Source: Flavobacterium cupreum
GTDB lineage: Bacteria; Bacteroidota; Bacteroidia; Flavobacteriales; Flavobacteriaceae
Direction: 5' to 3'
DNA length: 64,000 nucleotides
Assembly: GCF_003996965.1 (NCBI RefSeq)
Contig: NZ_QWDM01000001.1
Location: forward strand, 124,001 to 188,000
The number at the start of each line of letters is the position of its first letter. Positions within the stretch are counted from its first letter, which is position 1. The translations under genes and the position numbers were made by a program. Below are positions 27,148-36,019 of this stretch, one piece after another. The notes under the pieces were generated by a model. The model saw nothing but the letters and a program-made list of their open reading frames with translations. It had not been told where the DNA came from and made no database searches.

Positions 27148-27882
27148 ATGAAAATAACATTAAATCATAGTAGTCCGATTCCGCTTCATGTTCAGATTGA
27201 AGAGCAATTAAGAATAGAAATTACGTCTGAAGAGTATCAAAAAGGAGTTAAATTACCAAACGAGATGGATTTGTCTAAACAATTAGGTATCTCCAGAAGT
27301 ACTTTGCGCCAGTCTATAAATAAATTGGTTTATGAAGGATTGCTTGTGAGAAAAAAAGGAGTAGGAACATTTGCAAAAAAAACTTCTATCATATCAAAAG
27401 CACAGAATTGGCTGAGTTTTTCTCAGGAAATGAAAGCCCTGGGTATAGAAATCAAAAATTATGAACTGCATTTAAGTTGGGTGAAACCAACGGAAGAGCT
27501 CTGTTTATTTTTTGATATCAAAGATGACGTACGGATTTTAAAGTTAGAACGTTTGAGAGGTAAAGCCGAGTATCCTTTTGTGTATTTTATATCTTATTTT
27601 AATCCAAGAATTGGTTTGACAGGTAATGAAGATTTTTCACGTCCTTTGTATGAAATACTCGGACAAGATTATAATTCTATTGTAAAATTATCTAAGGAAG
27701 AGATTAGTGCTATTAGCGCAGAAGCTTTTTTAGCTGAAAAATTAGAAATAAAAACCGGAGATCCGGTACTGAAGCGAAAGAGGTTTGTTTTTGATCCCGG
27801 CAACAGACCTTTAGAATGGAACGTTGGATATTATAAAGCAGATAGTTTTACTTATACACTTGAATTTGAGCGAGAAATATAA
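27148..27882 (+). CDS. GntR/HutC family regulator with UTRA domain
   Basis: 244 residues. The N-terminal winged helix is PLHVQIEEQLRIEITSEEY then LPNEMDLSKQLGISRSTLRQ and VRKKGVGTFAKK. A UTRA effector domain (residues about 95-240) follows. HutC-type members usually repress and are released by a sugar phosphate or similar metabolite; mannose 6-phosphate is a reasonable guess. It is divergent from the mannan operon with a palindrome between them. Most Bacteroidota glycan loci instead use hybrid two-component, SusR or ECF regulators. Confidence 0.92.
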   Translation: MKITLNHSSPIPLHVQIEEQLRIEITSEEYQKGVKLPNEMDLSKQLGISRSTLRQSINKLVYEGLLVRKKGVGTFAKKTSIISKAQNWLSFSQEMKALGIEIKNYELHLSWVKPTEELCLFFDIKDDVRILKLERLRGKAEYPFVYFISYFNPRIGLTGNEDFSRPLYEILGQDYNSIVKLSKEEISAISAEAFLAEKLEIKTGDPVLKRKRFVFDPGNRPLEWNVGYYKADSFTYTLEFEREI

Positions 27883-28191
27883 TTTCTGAGTAAAATATAT
27901 GAATTTAAAAAAAATTAATACGCACAAGTTATATCATATCATCATTCTCAATGAAGTGGTTAGATATTTGAATACTTCCCGCTAATAATTAAGAGCCATA
28001 TTCTATGACATTCTTAAGTTCTAAAAATATCATATCTAAATCAAAAGCTTAATTTATATGAAGCGTTAAATAACGGCAACCAAACTCTCACCGGATTTAT
28101 TTTTAGCTGTAGCGTTTTCGGCAATATTATCTCCTTACATCCTGGACAATTTATATCATCACTACTCTGGAACACGAGGTGGTATTTTTAC
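27883..28191. other. Degenerate intergenic stretch
   Basis: 309 bp between the GntR gene and the transposase remnant with no intact gene. A short minus-strand segment around 28066-28160 reads, across a one-base shift, like a Cys-x-x-Cys zinc ribbon (CPGC ... NIAENATAKNKSG). That could be debris of another transposase, but the match is too short to assign. Confidence 0.3.
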
Positions 28192-28503
28192 TCATTTTAG
28201 TTCTTTTAAGGCTCTATTAAATCGATGGTCCTGTTCTACCATATTGCTGAGATATTTACACTGCCGAATTTTAATCTTTGAGAACGTACGCTTGTTATAT
28301 ACTTTGATCGTTCCGGCAGTATAACCGTTTTATTACTGTTTTTTACTCTTGGCCGGCAGTTATTATTAATAGCTTTAATTAGAAAAAACTGAGCGCTTAT
28401 TCTTTGTCTTCTTCTGATCAAAGGAAAGTCTACTGTATTGCCTGGTTTATCTAGTGCTCTATATAAATATCACCATGTTTTTATTAATTCTGTAATCTTC
28501 TTT
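28192..28503 (-). pseudogene. IS6-family transposase remnant A (middle part)
   Basis: Minus-strand reading in two frames recovers YLYRALDKPGNTVDFPL, RRRQRISAQFFLIKAI, then after a frameshift IKVYNKRTFSKIKIRQCKY and LSNMVEQDHRF. This is the DDE region of IS6/IS26-type transposases, including the final catalytic Glu. It contains a TGA at 28470-28472 and at least one frameshift. Both the N-terminus and the last ~45 residues are lost. It begins 8 bp beyond the stop of the GH97 gene and is not functional. Confidence 0.85.
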
Positions 28504-28511
28504 TTACCTAT

Positions 28512-30473
28512 TTAAATTTCTTCTAAAACTGCTGACCATCCGCCATTTCTCACCATCTTAATTTTAACATCATCTTTATAATTTACCTGGTATTTTTTTT
28601 TCTTATAGTCCATTGCCTGATATCCAGCATTGATGCCATCCTCAAATGATGTTAACCTATAAGATTTAGAGGTTTTTAAAAAATCTAATTTAATTACAAA
28701 AGACCTTTCTTTTTGGGAACCATTAGTAATTCCTGCAATAAACCATTTGGCTCCTTTTCTTTTGGCGACAATTACATATTCTCCAACCTTTGCTTCCAAA
28801 GCTTTAGTTTCGTCCCATGTAGTCGGAACAGAAGTAATAAAATCCGTGCACTCTCTATCCCGATAATAATTAGTAGGATTATCTGCCAGCATTTGCAGTC
28901 CACTTTCAAAAACGACAAACAAAGCAAGTTGATAAGATCTCGTACCAATACTGGCCGAATTAGGACGTTCTGATATATAAACCTCCGGCTGCATACTAAT
29001 CATTGCACCAGGTGTATAATCCATTGGCCCAACAGCATTACGCATAAAAGGAAGATATAAACTATTATCAGGTCTGCATCCTCCCATTTGCTCCATTCCT
29101 CTTACCCCTTCATAAGTAATAAGATTTGGGTATTTGTATTCGAGGCCGGCAGGTTTAAATGCTCCATGAAAATCTACAAATATCTGATGCTTAGCGGCTT
29201 CCTTAACAACATTTTCATAATATCTCACCATAACCTGATCACTGCGATCCATAAAATCAATTTTTACTCCTGCTATCCCCCAGTCTTTAAAAGTTTTAAA
29301 TAGTTCCATATTTTTATCAACTGTCAGCCAGGTGAGCCATAGTACTATACCTACGTTCTTTTCCTTACTATAACGAATAAGTTCGTGAAGATCAATGTTG
29401 GGGTTCGGAGTATAAGGGTCTTCCGTCGTTTTGCCCCATCCTTCATCCATAATAATATATTTAATACCGTACTTTGAAGCAAAGTCAATATAATATTTAT
29501 AGGTTTCGAGATTATATCCTGAAATAAAATTAACGTCAGCACCATAAGGCGCAGCACCATTCCACCATTCCCAGCTAACTTGTCCTGGTTTAATCCATGA
29601 ACTTTCTTTTAATTCGCTTTTTGCAGCAAGCTTTAACGTCATTGTATTTTCAATAATTTCTTTATCATCTTTGGTTATAACAAAATAACGCCATGGAAAA
29701 CTTCTACTCCCCGAAGTTATTGCTATAAAGTCACTTTCTTTGAGAATCTTTACGCTGCGGTCTCCATCGGCACCAAATTCTAAAGGTACTTTAGGGAATG
29801 TACCTTTTATTCCTGACGGACTGCCTTTAAGAAACATGCAGGGATAATCTGAAAGATCAGATTCACTAATTAGTAATTTGTACTTTTTTTTAGAATCAAC
29901 CAAAACCGGAAGTGTAGAAATTTTTCCAGATGAACTCCAGTCATTAGATTGTGTGTGAGAGTATAATTCTTCGTAAGCTGTCTTATAACTTTCGGGCTGC
30001 TGCAAGTGCAGCAGGTAATTATCGGGAAAATTCACAACAAAATTTTCATTTACCACCTTGATTTCACCCTTTTTTTTGGTAATGATCCGATGGGCCACAC
30101 CATCGTTAAAGGCACGAAATTCAACCGAGTATCCCTTTTTAAAATTTAAAAGCAAATAATTATATGCATTATTTACTGAAGAATATTTTAACGAAATAAA
30201 TGGCTTTATGGTTTCGTTTATTGTTCCGGTTGTACTTTTTAGTAATTCAGGATTAGAACCTAAAGTTTCGTTTTCAAGAATTAATCCTAAGTAATTCTTT
30301 GAAGCCAGCTCCTCGCCACCAGCCACTATCGAATAGTATATTTTATCTTCTAAAGTAATATATAATTTTATTTCGCCATTGGGTGATTCCAGCTCAAATT
30401 TTTTATCTTTCGAATAGGTGTTGGACAATCCTAAAAGTAAAATCAAGTAACTAAAGATGGTAATCGCTTTCAT
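28512..30473 (-). CDS. GH97 family glycoside hydrolase
   Basis: 653 residues from the ATG at 30473, which gives a signal peptide (AITIFSYLILLLGLSNTYS). The frame is open to 30593 from a TTG, but that overlaps a -7 box. Family features: ELESPNGEIKLYI, VSWEWWNGAAPYGAD, YIIMDEGWG, VLWLTW, GVKIDFMDRSDQ and NLITYEGVRGMEQ. The Asp in KIDFMD sits where retaining GH97 enzymes such as alpha-galactosidases have their nucleophile, whereas SusB-type inverting alpha-glucosidases lack it. It is flanked on both sides by same-strand IS6 transposase remnants. Confidence 0.92.
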   Translation of the reverse strand: MKAITIFSYLILLLGLSNTYSKDKKFELESPNGEIKLYITLEDKIYYSIVAGGEELASKNYLGLILENETLGSNPELLKSTTGTINETIKPFISLKYSSVNNAYNYLLLNFKKGYSVEFRAFNDGVAHRIITKKKGEIKVVNENFVVNFPDNYLLHLQQPESYKTAYEELYSHTQSNDWSSSGKISTLPVLVDSKKKYKLLISESDLSDYPCMFLKGSPSGIKGTFPKVPLEFGADGDRSVKILKESDFIAITSGSRSFPWRYFVITKDDKEIIENTMTLKLAAKSELKESSWIKPGQVSWEWWNGAAPYGADVNFISGYNLETYKYYIDFASKYGIKYIIMDEGWGKTTEDPYTPNPNIDLHELIRYSKEKNVGIVLWLTWLTVDKNMELFKTFKDWGIAGVKIDFMDRSDQVMVRYYENVVKEAAKHQIFVDFHGAFKPAGLEYKYPNLITYEGVRGMEQMGGCRPDNSLYLPFMRNAVGPMDYTPGAMISMQPEVYISERPNSASIGTRSYQLALFVVFESGLQMLADNPTNYYRDRECTDFITSVPTTWDETKALEAKVGEYVIVAKRKGAKWFIAGITNGSQKERSFVIKLDFLKTSKSYRLTSFEDGINAGYQAMDYKKKKYQVNYKDDVKIKMVRNGGWSAVLEEI

Positions 30474-30590
30474 ATAAAATTTTATTAAGTAATTGACAAT
30501 TTTGATCAGGTTATTTTCATTTAGGTGGATCATTTTGGGCAGCCTTTTGACTACAAGGTATAGATTTGGTCCTGTCGCAGCTGTCAGAAT

Positions 30591-30598
30591 CAAATATA
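30591..30598 (-). promoter_or_regulatory. Predicted -7 box for the GH97 gene
   Basis: Minus-strand TATATTTG, an exact TAnnTTTG match, about 118 nt upstream of the chosen start at 30473. It overlaps the more upstream alternative start, which supports the shorter protein. No convincing -33 TTG was found. Confidence 0.4.
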
Positions 30599-30624
30599 AG
30601 AATTTAAATAATTTAAAAATTAAA

Positions 30625-30792
30625 CTATTGATTACAAAATGATTTAATATAAATATCTTTGGTCTTTACCATCTGATTCTTTCTCCGCATATGCAAAACT
30701 TCAATTCCATTCAATGTTTGTCTTGCTGATTCAAAGTTTTAAAGGCCTAACCCGTTTTGTATCCTCCCTTTTATAATTCGATGGTCCCTATT
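30625..30792 (-). pseudogene. IS6-family transposase remnant B (C-terminal part)
   Basis: Minus-strand reading gives RDHRIIKGRIQNGLGL, a TAA, then NFESARQTLNGIEVLHM, RRKNQM and KSFCNQ before a TAG at 30625. This is the characteristic end of IS6-family transposases (DHRFIKWRI ... GIEVVHMxRKNQM ... KSFCN). Only the last ~55 codons remain recognisable. It has the same orientation as remnant A, on the other side of GH97. The rest of 30599-30933 shows no gene. Confidence 0.85.
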
Positions 30793-30933
30793 CGGGATTA
30801 GTGCTTCCAAAGAAGCTGAAGCAGACAATAAATCGCGAGTGGATAAACATAGACAGAAATTAAAATTTTCTTAAATGGTATCGCCTCAAAAATTATTTTC
30901 ATTAACTTATATATTTAAATTAAATAAAAGACT

Positions 30934-31917
30934 ATGAAAGATAATAAAACTCTCAGCACCAGTCTTAAAGGAAAGACTGTTGTTATAACAGGTGCCAGCA
31001 GCGGCGTTGGCCTTGCAGCGGTAGAAGCCTTTGCGAACGAAGGCTGTAATATAATTGCAGTTGCCAGAGGTCGCAAAGGTATTGACCAGGCTGTTGCATA
31101 TTGCACAAAATTAAATGTACTGGCAGTGGGTGTTTATGCCGATATGTCTATTGCTGAAGACGTGGAAAGAGTAACTCATGAAGCCTTGAAGATAAACGGA
31201 AAAATTGATATCTGGGTGAATAATGCCGGTGTGATGGCGAGTGGAAAATTTGAAGAGATTCCCATGGAAATTCACCATCAGGTAATTAAAACCAATTTGT
31301 TTGGGTATATGCATGGAGCTTAAAACGCGGTTAAAATTTTCAAAAAGCAAAATCAAGGTATCTTGATTAACAATGTATCCATCGGAGGATTTATGCCTGC
31401 CCCTTACAGCGCTGTTTACTCTGCTACCAAATATGGAATCAGGGGTATGATGGAAGGCCTGCAGGGTGAAGTTTCAAACCGCAAAAATATCCATCTATGT
31501 AATCTCTATCCTCAATTACAAAATTCCACGGGTAATTTACATTCTGCCAAATACTCCGGTTTTTCTATGAGTATCCCCTTTATTGCTTCTGATCCCCATG
31601 AGACTGCGGCTAAAATGGTTGATGTGGCAAAACATCCAAAAAAGGATACTTTTCCGGATTTACGAGCTGCGGCTATAACCAACACTTATCGATTATTTCC
31701 AAAACTGGTAATCAATACTGCCTCTGCAGCAGTACGGGCAAAAATGAAACTGAACCACAATAAGGAGAATAATTCCGGAAATGTTTTGACACAATCTAAA
31801 GAACCATTAAGAGTGTATGGGAAGGAACCGTCAAAAACATCGTCAAACCTTAATCTGGCGCTTTTTGCGGGATTGGGTTTCGGTGTCGCTCTTCTGTTAA
31901 TGGGCAAAAAAACATAA
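30934..31917 (+). pseudogene. Short-chain dehydrogenase/reductase interrupted by an in-frame stop
   Basis: One continuous reading frame apart from a TAA at 31321-31323. The 5' part has GKTVVITGASSGVGLAAV (cofactor motif) and WVNNAGVMASGKFEE. The 3' part has NNVSIGGFMPAPYSAVYS followed by ATKYG, containing the Tyr-x-x-x-Lys active site, and a C-terminal hydrophobic tail (LALFAGLGFGVALLLMG). At the stop, HGA-stop-NAV corresponds to HGAQNAV in an intact frame, so CAA to TAA is the simplest explanation. Readthrough cannot be excluded. Confidence 0.85.
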
Positions 31918-32347
31918 TACTATTAAACATTTAAAAATTCCAATTCAGGTATTACGGCAAATTCCGAAACAAATGATGTGGAGTGGATACTTCTTCTGCC
32001 ACAAAAAGTAAAGGCGTTTTTTAAAGATATTCACCCGTCTAAGTTTTGTGGCAGAATCGTAGCAGACGGGCATCTTGTACACTAGAAATCCGGAAAACCA
32101 AGAGCTGATGATTATGCATTACCACTAAAAGATTCCCAGGTAAAATGACCCTGGATACTTCTGGATTATGATGGTCCGCAAGAATCTCGTTAGTACCCTT
32201 TTTTCACCACCCGAAGAAACCAGATTTGAAATAGATTTTATTTTTTAACAAAATAGATGCAAATAGAGGTAACAAACTAAGGTCTACGCTTGCAAATAAC
32301 TTAACTATCATTATTTTTACATACTAAATCTATAGGATATAAGAAAT
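31918..32347. other. Probable decayed coding sequence, unidentified
   Basis: 430 bp without an intact gene. One plus-strand frame near 31980-32230 reads like protein (VEWILLLPQKVKAFFKDI, KPRADDYALPLKDSQVK, PWILLDYDGPQESR) but is broken by three stops. I could not recognise the family. It fits the decay seen in the neighbouring genes. Confidence 0.35.
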
Positions 32348-33657
32348 ATGATAATTAGAACAGTAGTAAAAAAAAACTCTTATTATTATTCTTTGTACTT
32401 ATCATTAAAGTAAGTGCGCAACAAACAGATAGCCTGTCTCAGCAGTTCTTAATGAATGTTGAAATAAGGCCGAGAGCAGAATATACTTCTAATTACATTC
32501 TTCCTCCCAACGATTCAATAGATCCTTATTTTTACATCACACAGAGAAATAGAATTTCTATGCAATATGCAAGAGAAAAATGGCTTGTTAAATCAGATTT
32601 GCAGGAAATTCATCTTTGGGATCAAAACAATAAAGCTTCTAAAGTGGGAAGTCTCAGCTTTTATCAACTTTTTTTTGAAACGAAATTTAAATCCATAAAT
32701 GTTCGTTTAGGAAGACAAAGTATATTATTAGATAATGGCAGATTGTTCTCTGATGCTCCATGGGCACAGCAGGGAAGGGCTCACGAAGGGATTCGAATAA
32801 TGAAATCTTCAAAATATTTTTCTAATGACTTCTTCTTTTTATTTACCAGAAAGTATGGTAATGAATTTGATCCGGCCTATTCTCCGGTGGCATCAAATAA
32901 GTACAAATACATGTTAGTGAATAACTTTAGCTATAATTCTTTCAAAGAATTTTCTTTTAATGCAATGAATATTATTGATTTTTTAAAAAACACAACCTCA
33001 GACGAAATGTATACACGCGTCACTTCAGGTGGCAGGATTGAATTTAAAAAAAAGAACTGGTATTACACACTTAACTCTTATTTACAATTTGGAAATAATC
33101 TTAAAGGGCAAAAAGTATTGGCCTGCTATCTTCAGCCAGAAATTCGATTAACGCTTCGAAAATTAAACTGGCGACTGGGTGCTGAAATAATTAGCGGAAG
33201 CAGTTCTGCATTATCTAAAAACAAGTCGGGAGATTTTGATGTTTTATACGGCGTAACCTGGAAATTTAACGGGAATATGAACGTTTTTACCCGTTTCCCT
33301 ACTGATGTTAGTGGAAAAGGTTTAATAAATCCTTATTTATTTACTACGATACCAATAAATCCTAAATTATCACTACGATCTGATTTTCATCTTTTTTATA
33401 CACAATATCCCTTAGTGAATAATTTAGGTAATGAAACATCAAAATTCCTTGGATTTGAAAATGATGTTTCGCTAAAATACATACCTGTCAAAGAGTTAGA
33501 AATAAATTACGCCTTTTCATTTTATAAATCAACAGACTCAATGAAATATCTTCCAAAGATACAAGATGAAACTAAGTTGGCGCTGTGGAGTTATATAATG
33601 ATATCTTATTCTTTTACTGCAGTAAATGTCAAACGCTATAAAAATAGCAGCAGGTAA
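32348..33657 (+). CDS. Porin-like outer-membrane beta-barrel protein (alginate-export type), signal peptide out of frame
   Basis: The intact frame from ATG 32452 gives 401 residues rich in alternating aromatic beta strands, with VRLGRQSILLDNGRLFSDAP and EGIRIMKS as in alginate-export/porin families. Codons just upstream in the same frame encode LLLLFFVLIIKVSAQQTD, a clear signal peptide, but have no start codon and meet a TAG at 32356. The ATG at 32348 is out of frame by one base across a run of nine As (32368-32376); a tenth A would join them as MIIRTVVKKKLLLLFF. Without that, the product lacks export. Confidence 0.72.
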
Positions 33658-33909
33658 TTCAAACCACTTCAGCATTGCCTCATCATAATTTGTAAATTCA
33701 AATATTTTTCGTGCAGCTTTCAGGTCCGTATACGATCTCAAATCTTGCAAATCAGAAAATGGTATCGTGATTTGCTGGGCAAGTGTACTAAGAATTTTAT
33801 CTTTCGTTTCCGCCTGTTCCAGTGCATCTGAGCGATACTGTAAGGTATAAAAATTATCCGAGTTGATCTGAAACTTGAAAATATCTCTGTGCAATTGGGG
33901 CATCAACAT
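33640..33909 (-). pseudogene. Unidentified minus-strand coding fragment
   Basis: The frame gives HRDIFKFQINSDNFYTLQYR, SDALEQAETKDKILSTL and AARKIFEFTNYDEAMLKW, protein-like but of no family I recognise. It continues antisense into the porin gene, so its natural C-terminus is probably lost. Upstream, in the same frame past a stop, YLYGHFCMLMPQ continues, suggesting an interrupted gene. Confidence 0.3.
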
Positions 33910-34045
33910 GCAAAAGTGTCCGTATAAATAAAGTTGATTAAGGTCTTAAAGATACGATAGATCACCATTAGTAATCATTAGAGCGGTAGTGGTATCGGTT
34001 ATTTTTTCCTTTTTAGAACTCTTGTGGATTATGCCGTATAGTGCA

Positions 34046-34234
34046 CTAAGTATTGGAATGATCATACGATTTATCAGGAGAATTTGAATAATCAGATTGT
34101 TCGACAAGGAGAAGTGAATTGCATATGTTAGTCTGAAAACTTCTTTCCCATAGCTTCAATTCTTCCAATTGTTTATCAATAAGTAGTTCCTCCTTTTTAA
34201 AATCCTCTATAAAACTTTTTTTTTCCTTTGACAT
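34046..34234 (-). CDS. Small hypothetical protein, possibly a gene fragment
   Basis: 62 codons: a charged helical N-terminus (KKSFIEDFKKEELLIDKQLE), then LKLWERSFQTNICNSLLLVE. It may be the N-terminal part of the broken frame at 33640-34040. No family assigned, and a real product is uncertain. Confidence 0.25.
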   Translation of the reverse strand: MSKEKKSFIEDFKKEELLIDKQLEELKLWERSFQTNICNSLLLVEQSDYSNSPDKSYDHSNT

Positions 34235-34512
34235 ATTGTATATTGTGATTTTTATAAGTCTTTTATTTTCTAATATGATAAAGGATAAATCTAACCTATC
34301 TTTTGTTTACATCCAAAAGGCTCGCAGCTTAATTGCAATTACGAAAAGTGAATTAAGAAAGAGTCACCATCTCATTCCTATTACTAATCTAATATATGAG
34401 TCTTGTGACTTCCTGCATACCACCTTTTATATTGGTTATTCAAAAGTGCAACTCTTGACCCAACATTAAACTTTGTGTCTGGTTTTTCGCCAAAATATTA
34501 ATATCCCCCGCT

Positions 34513-34661
34513 GACTTCGAAGAAGATAATATTTCCTGTACTTTCAATCCCTTAGATAAATTAATGGAACAGTAGAAGAAATCAAAAGCCTTTACGAACG
34601 TTTATTACAAGCCGAAAAAGATAAAATCGAATACCTGGAAAAATTATTAAAAGGAAAATAA
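34513..34661 (+). pseudogene. C-terminal remnant of an XRE-type repressor
   Basis: Two adjoining frames give DFEEDNISCTFNPLDKLME and VEEIKSLYERLLQAEKDK, then IEYLEKLLKGK and a stop. The second part is the coiled tail typical of small Bacteroidota phage-type repressors. A missing A near 34566-34569 (ATGGAACAG for ATGGAAACAG) explains the frame change. No DNA-binding domain remains upstream. Confidence 0.55.
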
Positions 34662-34688
34662 ACCTTTACAAGATATGACAATACAAAA

Positions 34689-34720
34689 AGAGAGACTACA
34701 GTTTACGTAGTCTCTCTCTT
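34689..34720. terminator. Bidirectional hairpin terminator
   Basis: Perfect 11-bp stem AGAGAGACTAC/GTAGTCTCTCT (34689-34699 with 34707-34717), preceded by As and followed by CTCTTTGTTT. It lies downstream of the minus-strand lipoprotein (34797) and the plus-strand repressor remnant. Confidence 0.7.
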
Positions 34721-34796
34721 TGTTTATGGCTCCTATAAACGCATCAAAAAAATGCGGTGATATAATTAAACTCTCTTTATATTGCTAAGCCCACGA

Positions 34797-35822
34797 TCAG
34801 CTTTTACTTTTTTCAAAATAAAGATACTGTGTACCATTACTGACATTGCGAAAGCGTATAATCGAATTGTTAAACTCAAACAACTTCCAGCTCGTATTCA
34901 ATTTCGCGAGTTCGGGGGAGCTGAACGTAAGCTGAAATACCCTTACCCCATACTGCACACTGCTTTGCCATTGTCCGGTTTCCGAAATTCCATTTTTGGT
35001 CGCTACAACCGACTGGTCATTAGCAAACACCAGGCAATAGCCGTTATAGGAAGCCGTTTTATCAGAATCGGCAAAATAATACGTAATATCCCAGGAAGCG
35101 CCGGTTAGGGTTGCGATGAAATCGAGTGGCGTGATGTTGTTTTCGGGGCAGTAATCGATCGCGTATTTGATGGCGTTTTCGAATTCGGAATTGTTCGTAA
35201 TCGCTTTTGTCTGATTGTTGTAATCAGTAACCGAGATCGGATATTGCAGGGCGATGTATTGGCTGGCGTTCAGGTTTTTGATAAAATTAAAAAAGGCCTG
35301 ATCGCTGGCAATCGACACCGAACCGGCAATCTGATTGGCACTGTTATAGGTGTTGATCGTAATCGGATAATTGATGTTAAGTCCGTTGATTTTAGACAAC
35401 AGGTCCGGGTACATGTTCCAGTAATCGATTAGCTCCTTAAATTCCGTTTCGTTCGGGATCACTTTCTGGATGTAGTTGTAGTAGACCATGGTGACCGGAA
35501 AAGTAATTTTTACAATATCATCATCATAAGCATCAGCGTTAATATTGTCGATTACTTTTTGGTAGTCGGCCGTGGTCGTCAGGGCGATCTGCGTATTGTT
35601 GACCGTCACGGTATACGGGAGTTTTATGGTACAGTACGTAGACCCGTCGATGACATTGTCCTGCACGGTGGGTACCATGGCCACCCTTTGGAGATAGGTC
35701 GTAAGCGGAGACGTATTGGTAACGGTTCCCTGTACATAATCGTTCTGCTCTTCTGAATCGCTCTGACAGCCAAACAAGAACAGTACAAGGACAATGGATA
35801 AATATTTTTGGAAAGGCAACAT
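34797..35822 (-). CDS. Lipoprotein with four tandem ~45-residue repeats
   Basis: 341 residues with a lipoprotein signal (SIVLVLFLFGCQSDSEEQND); acidic residues after the Cys suggest surface display. Residues about 45-215 form four degenerate repeats with a beta strand of the type KLPYTVTV, ITFPVTMV, INYPITIN and LQYPISVT, each followed by a helix with Phe/Tyr and Ile. The C-terminal ~110 residues form a lipocalin-like domain (SWDITYYFADSDK, WKLFEFNNSIIRF). Function unknown. It is divergent from the ECF sigma/FecR/TonB receptor operon and could be its partner. Confidence 0.8.
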   Translation of the reverse strand: MLPFQKYLSIVLVLFLFGCQSDSEEQNDYVQGTVTNTSPLTTYLQRVAMVPTVQDNVIDGSTYCTIKLPYTVTVNNTQIALTTTADYQKVIDNINADAYDDDIVKITFPVTMVYYNYIQKVIPNETEFKELIDYWNMYPDLLSKINGLNINYPITINTYNSANQIAGSVSIASDQAFFNFIKNLNASQYIALQYPISVTDYNNQTKAITNNSEFENAIKYAIDYCPENNITPLDFIATLTGASWDITYYFADSDKTASYNGYCLVFANDQSVVATKNGISETGQWQSSVQYGVRVFQLTFSSPELAKLNTSWKLFEFNNSIIRFRNVSNGTQYLYFEKSKS

Positions 35823-35835
35823 AGTGATATTTTTA

Positions 35836-35843
35836 CAAATGTA
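35836..35843 (-). promoter_or_regulatory. Predicted -7 box for the repeat lipoprotein
   Basis: Minus-strand TACATTTG, an exact TAnnTTTG match, 14 nt from the start codon. Close spacing implies a very short leader. Confidence 0.35.
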
Positions 35844-35988
35844 ATAAAATTTAAGAAACTGTTTTTTAATAAATTCGTCCTCAAAGGTTTCTGTCCGTTG
35901 GTGTGTACTAATTTATCAAAAGGGAATAGTATTTATACTCTTATAAAACAATCCTATTTGCTTTTACCCTACTTATACCAAAAACAAA

Positions 35989-35996
35989 TACTTTTG
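35989..35996 (+). promoter_or_regulatory. Predicted -7 box for the ECF sigma gene
   Basis: TACTTTTG, matching TAnnTTTG, 24 nt upstream of the ATG at 36020. No -33 TTG at standard spacing, so the promoter may be autoregulated by the sigma factor itself. Confidence 0.35.
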
Positions 35997-36019
35997 CAGC
36001 ATACCAATTGAAAATTGAA

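Noticed and set aside
28236..28421. 61-codon minus-strand frame as a small gene
   Set aside because: It is one of the frames of the IS6 transposase remnant, not an independent protein.
34236..34469. 77-codon plus-strand open frame
   Set aside because: Lies in a degenerate region, matches nothing, and has no promoter-like sequence close by.
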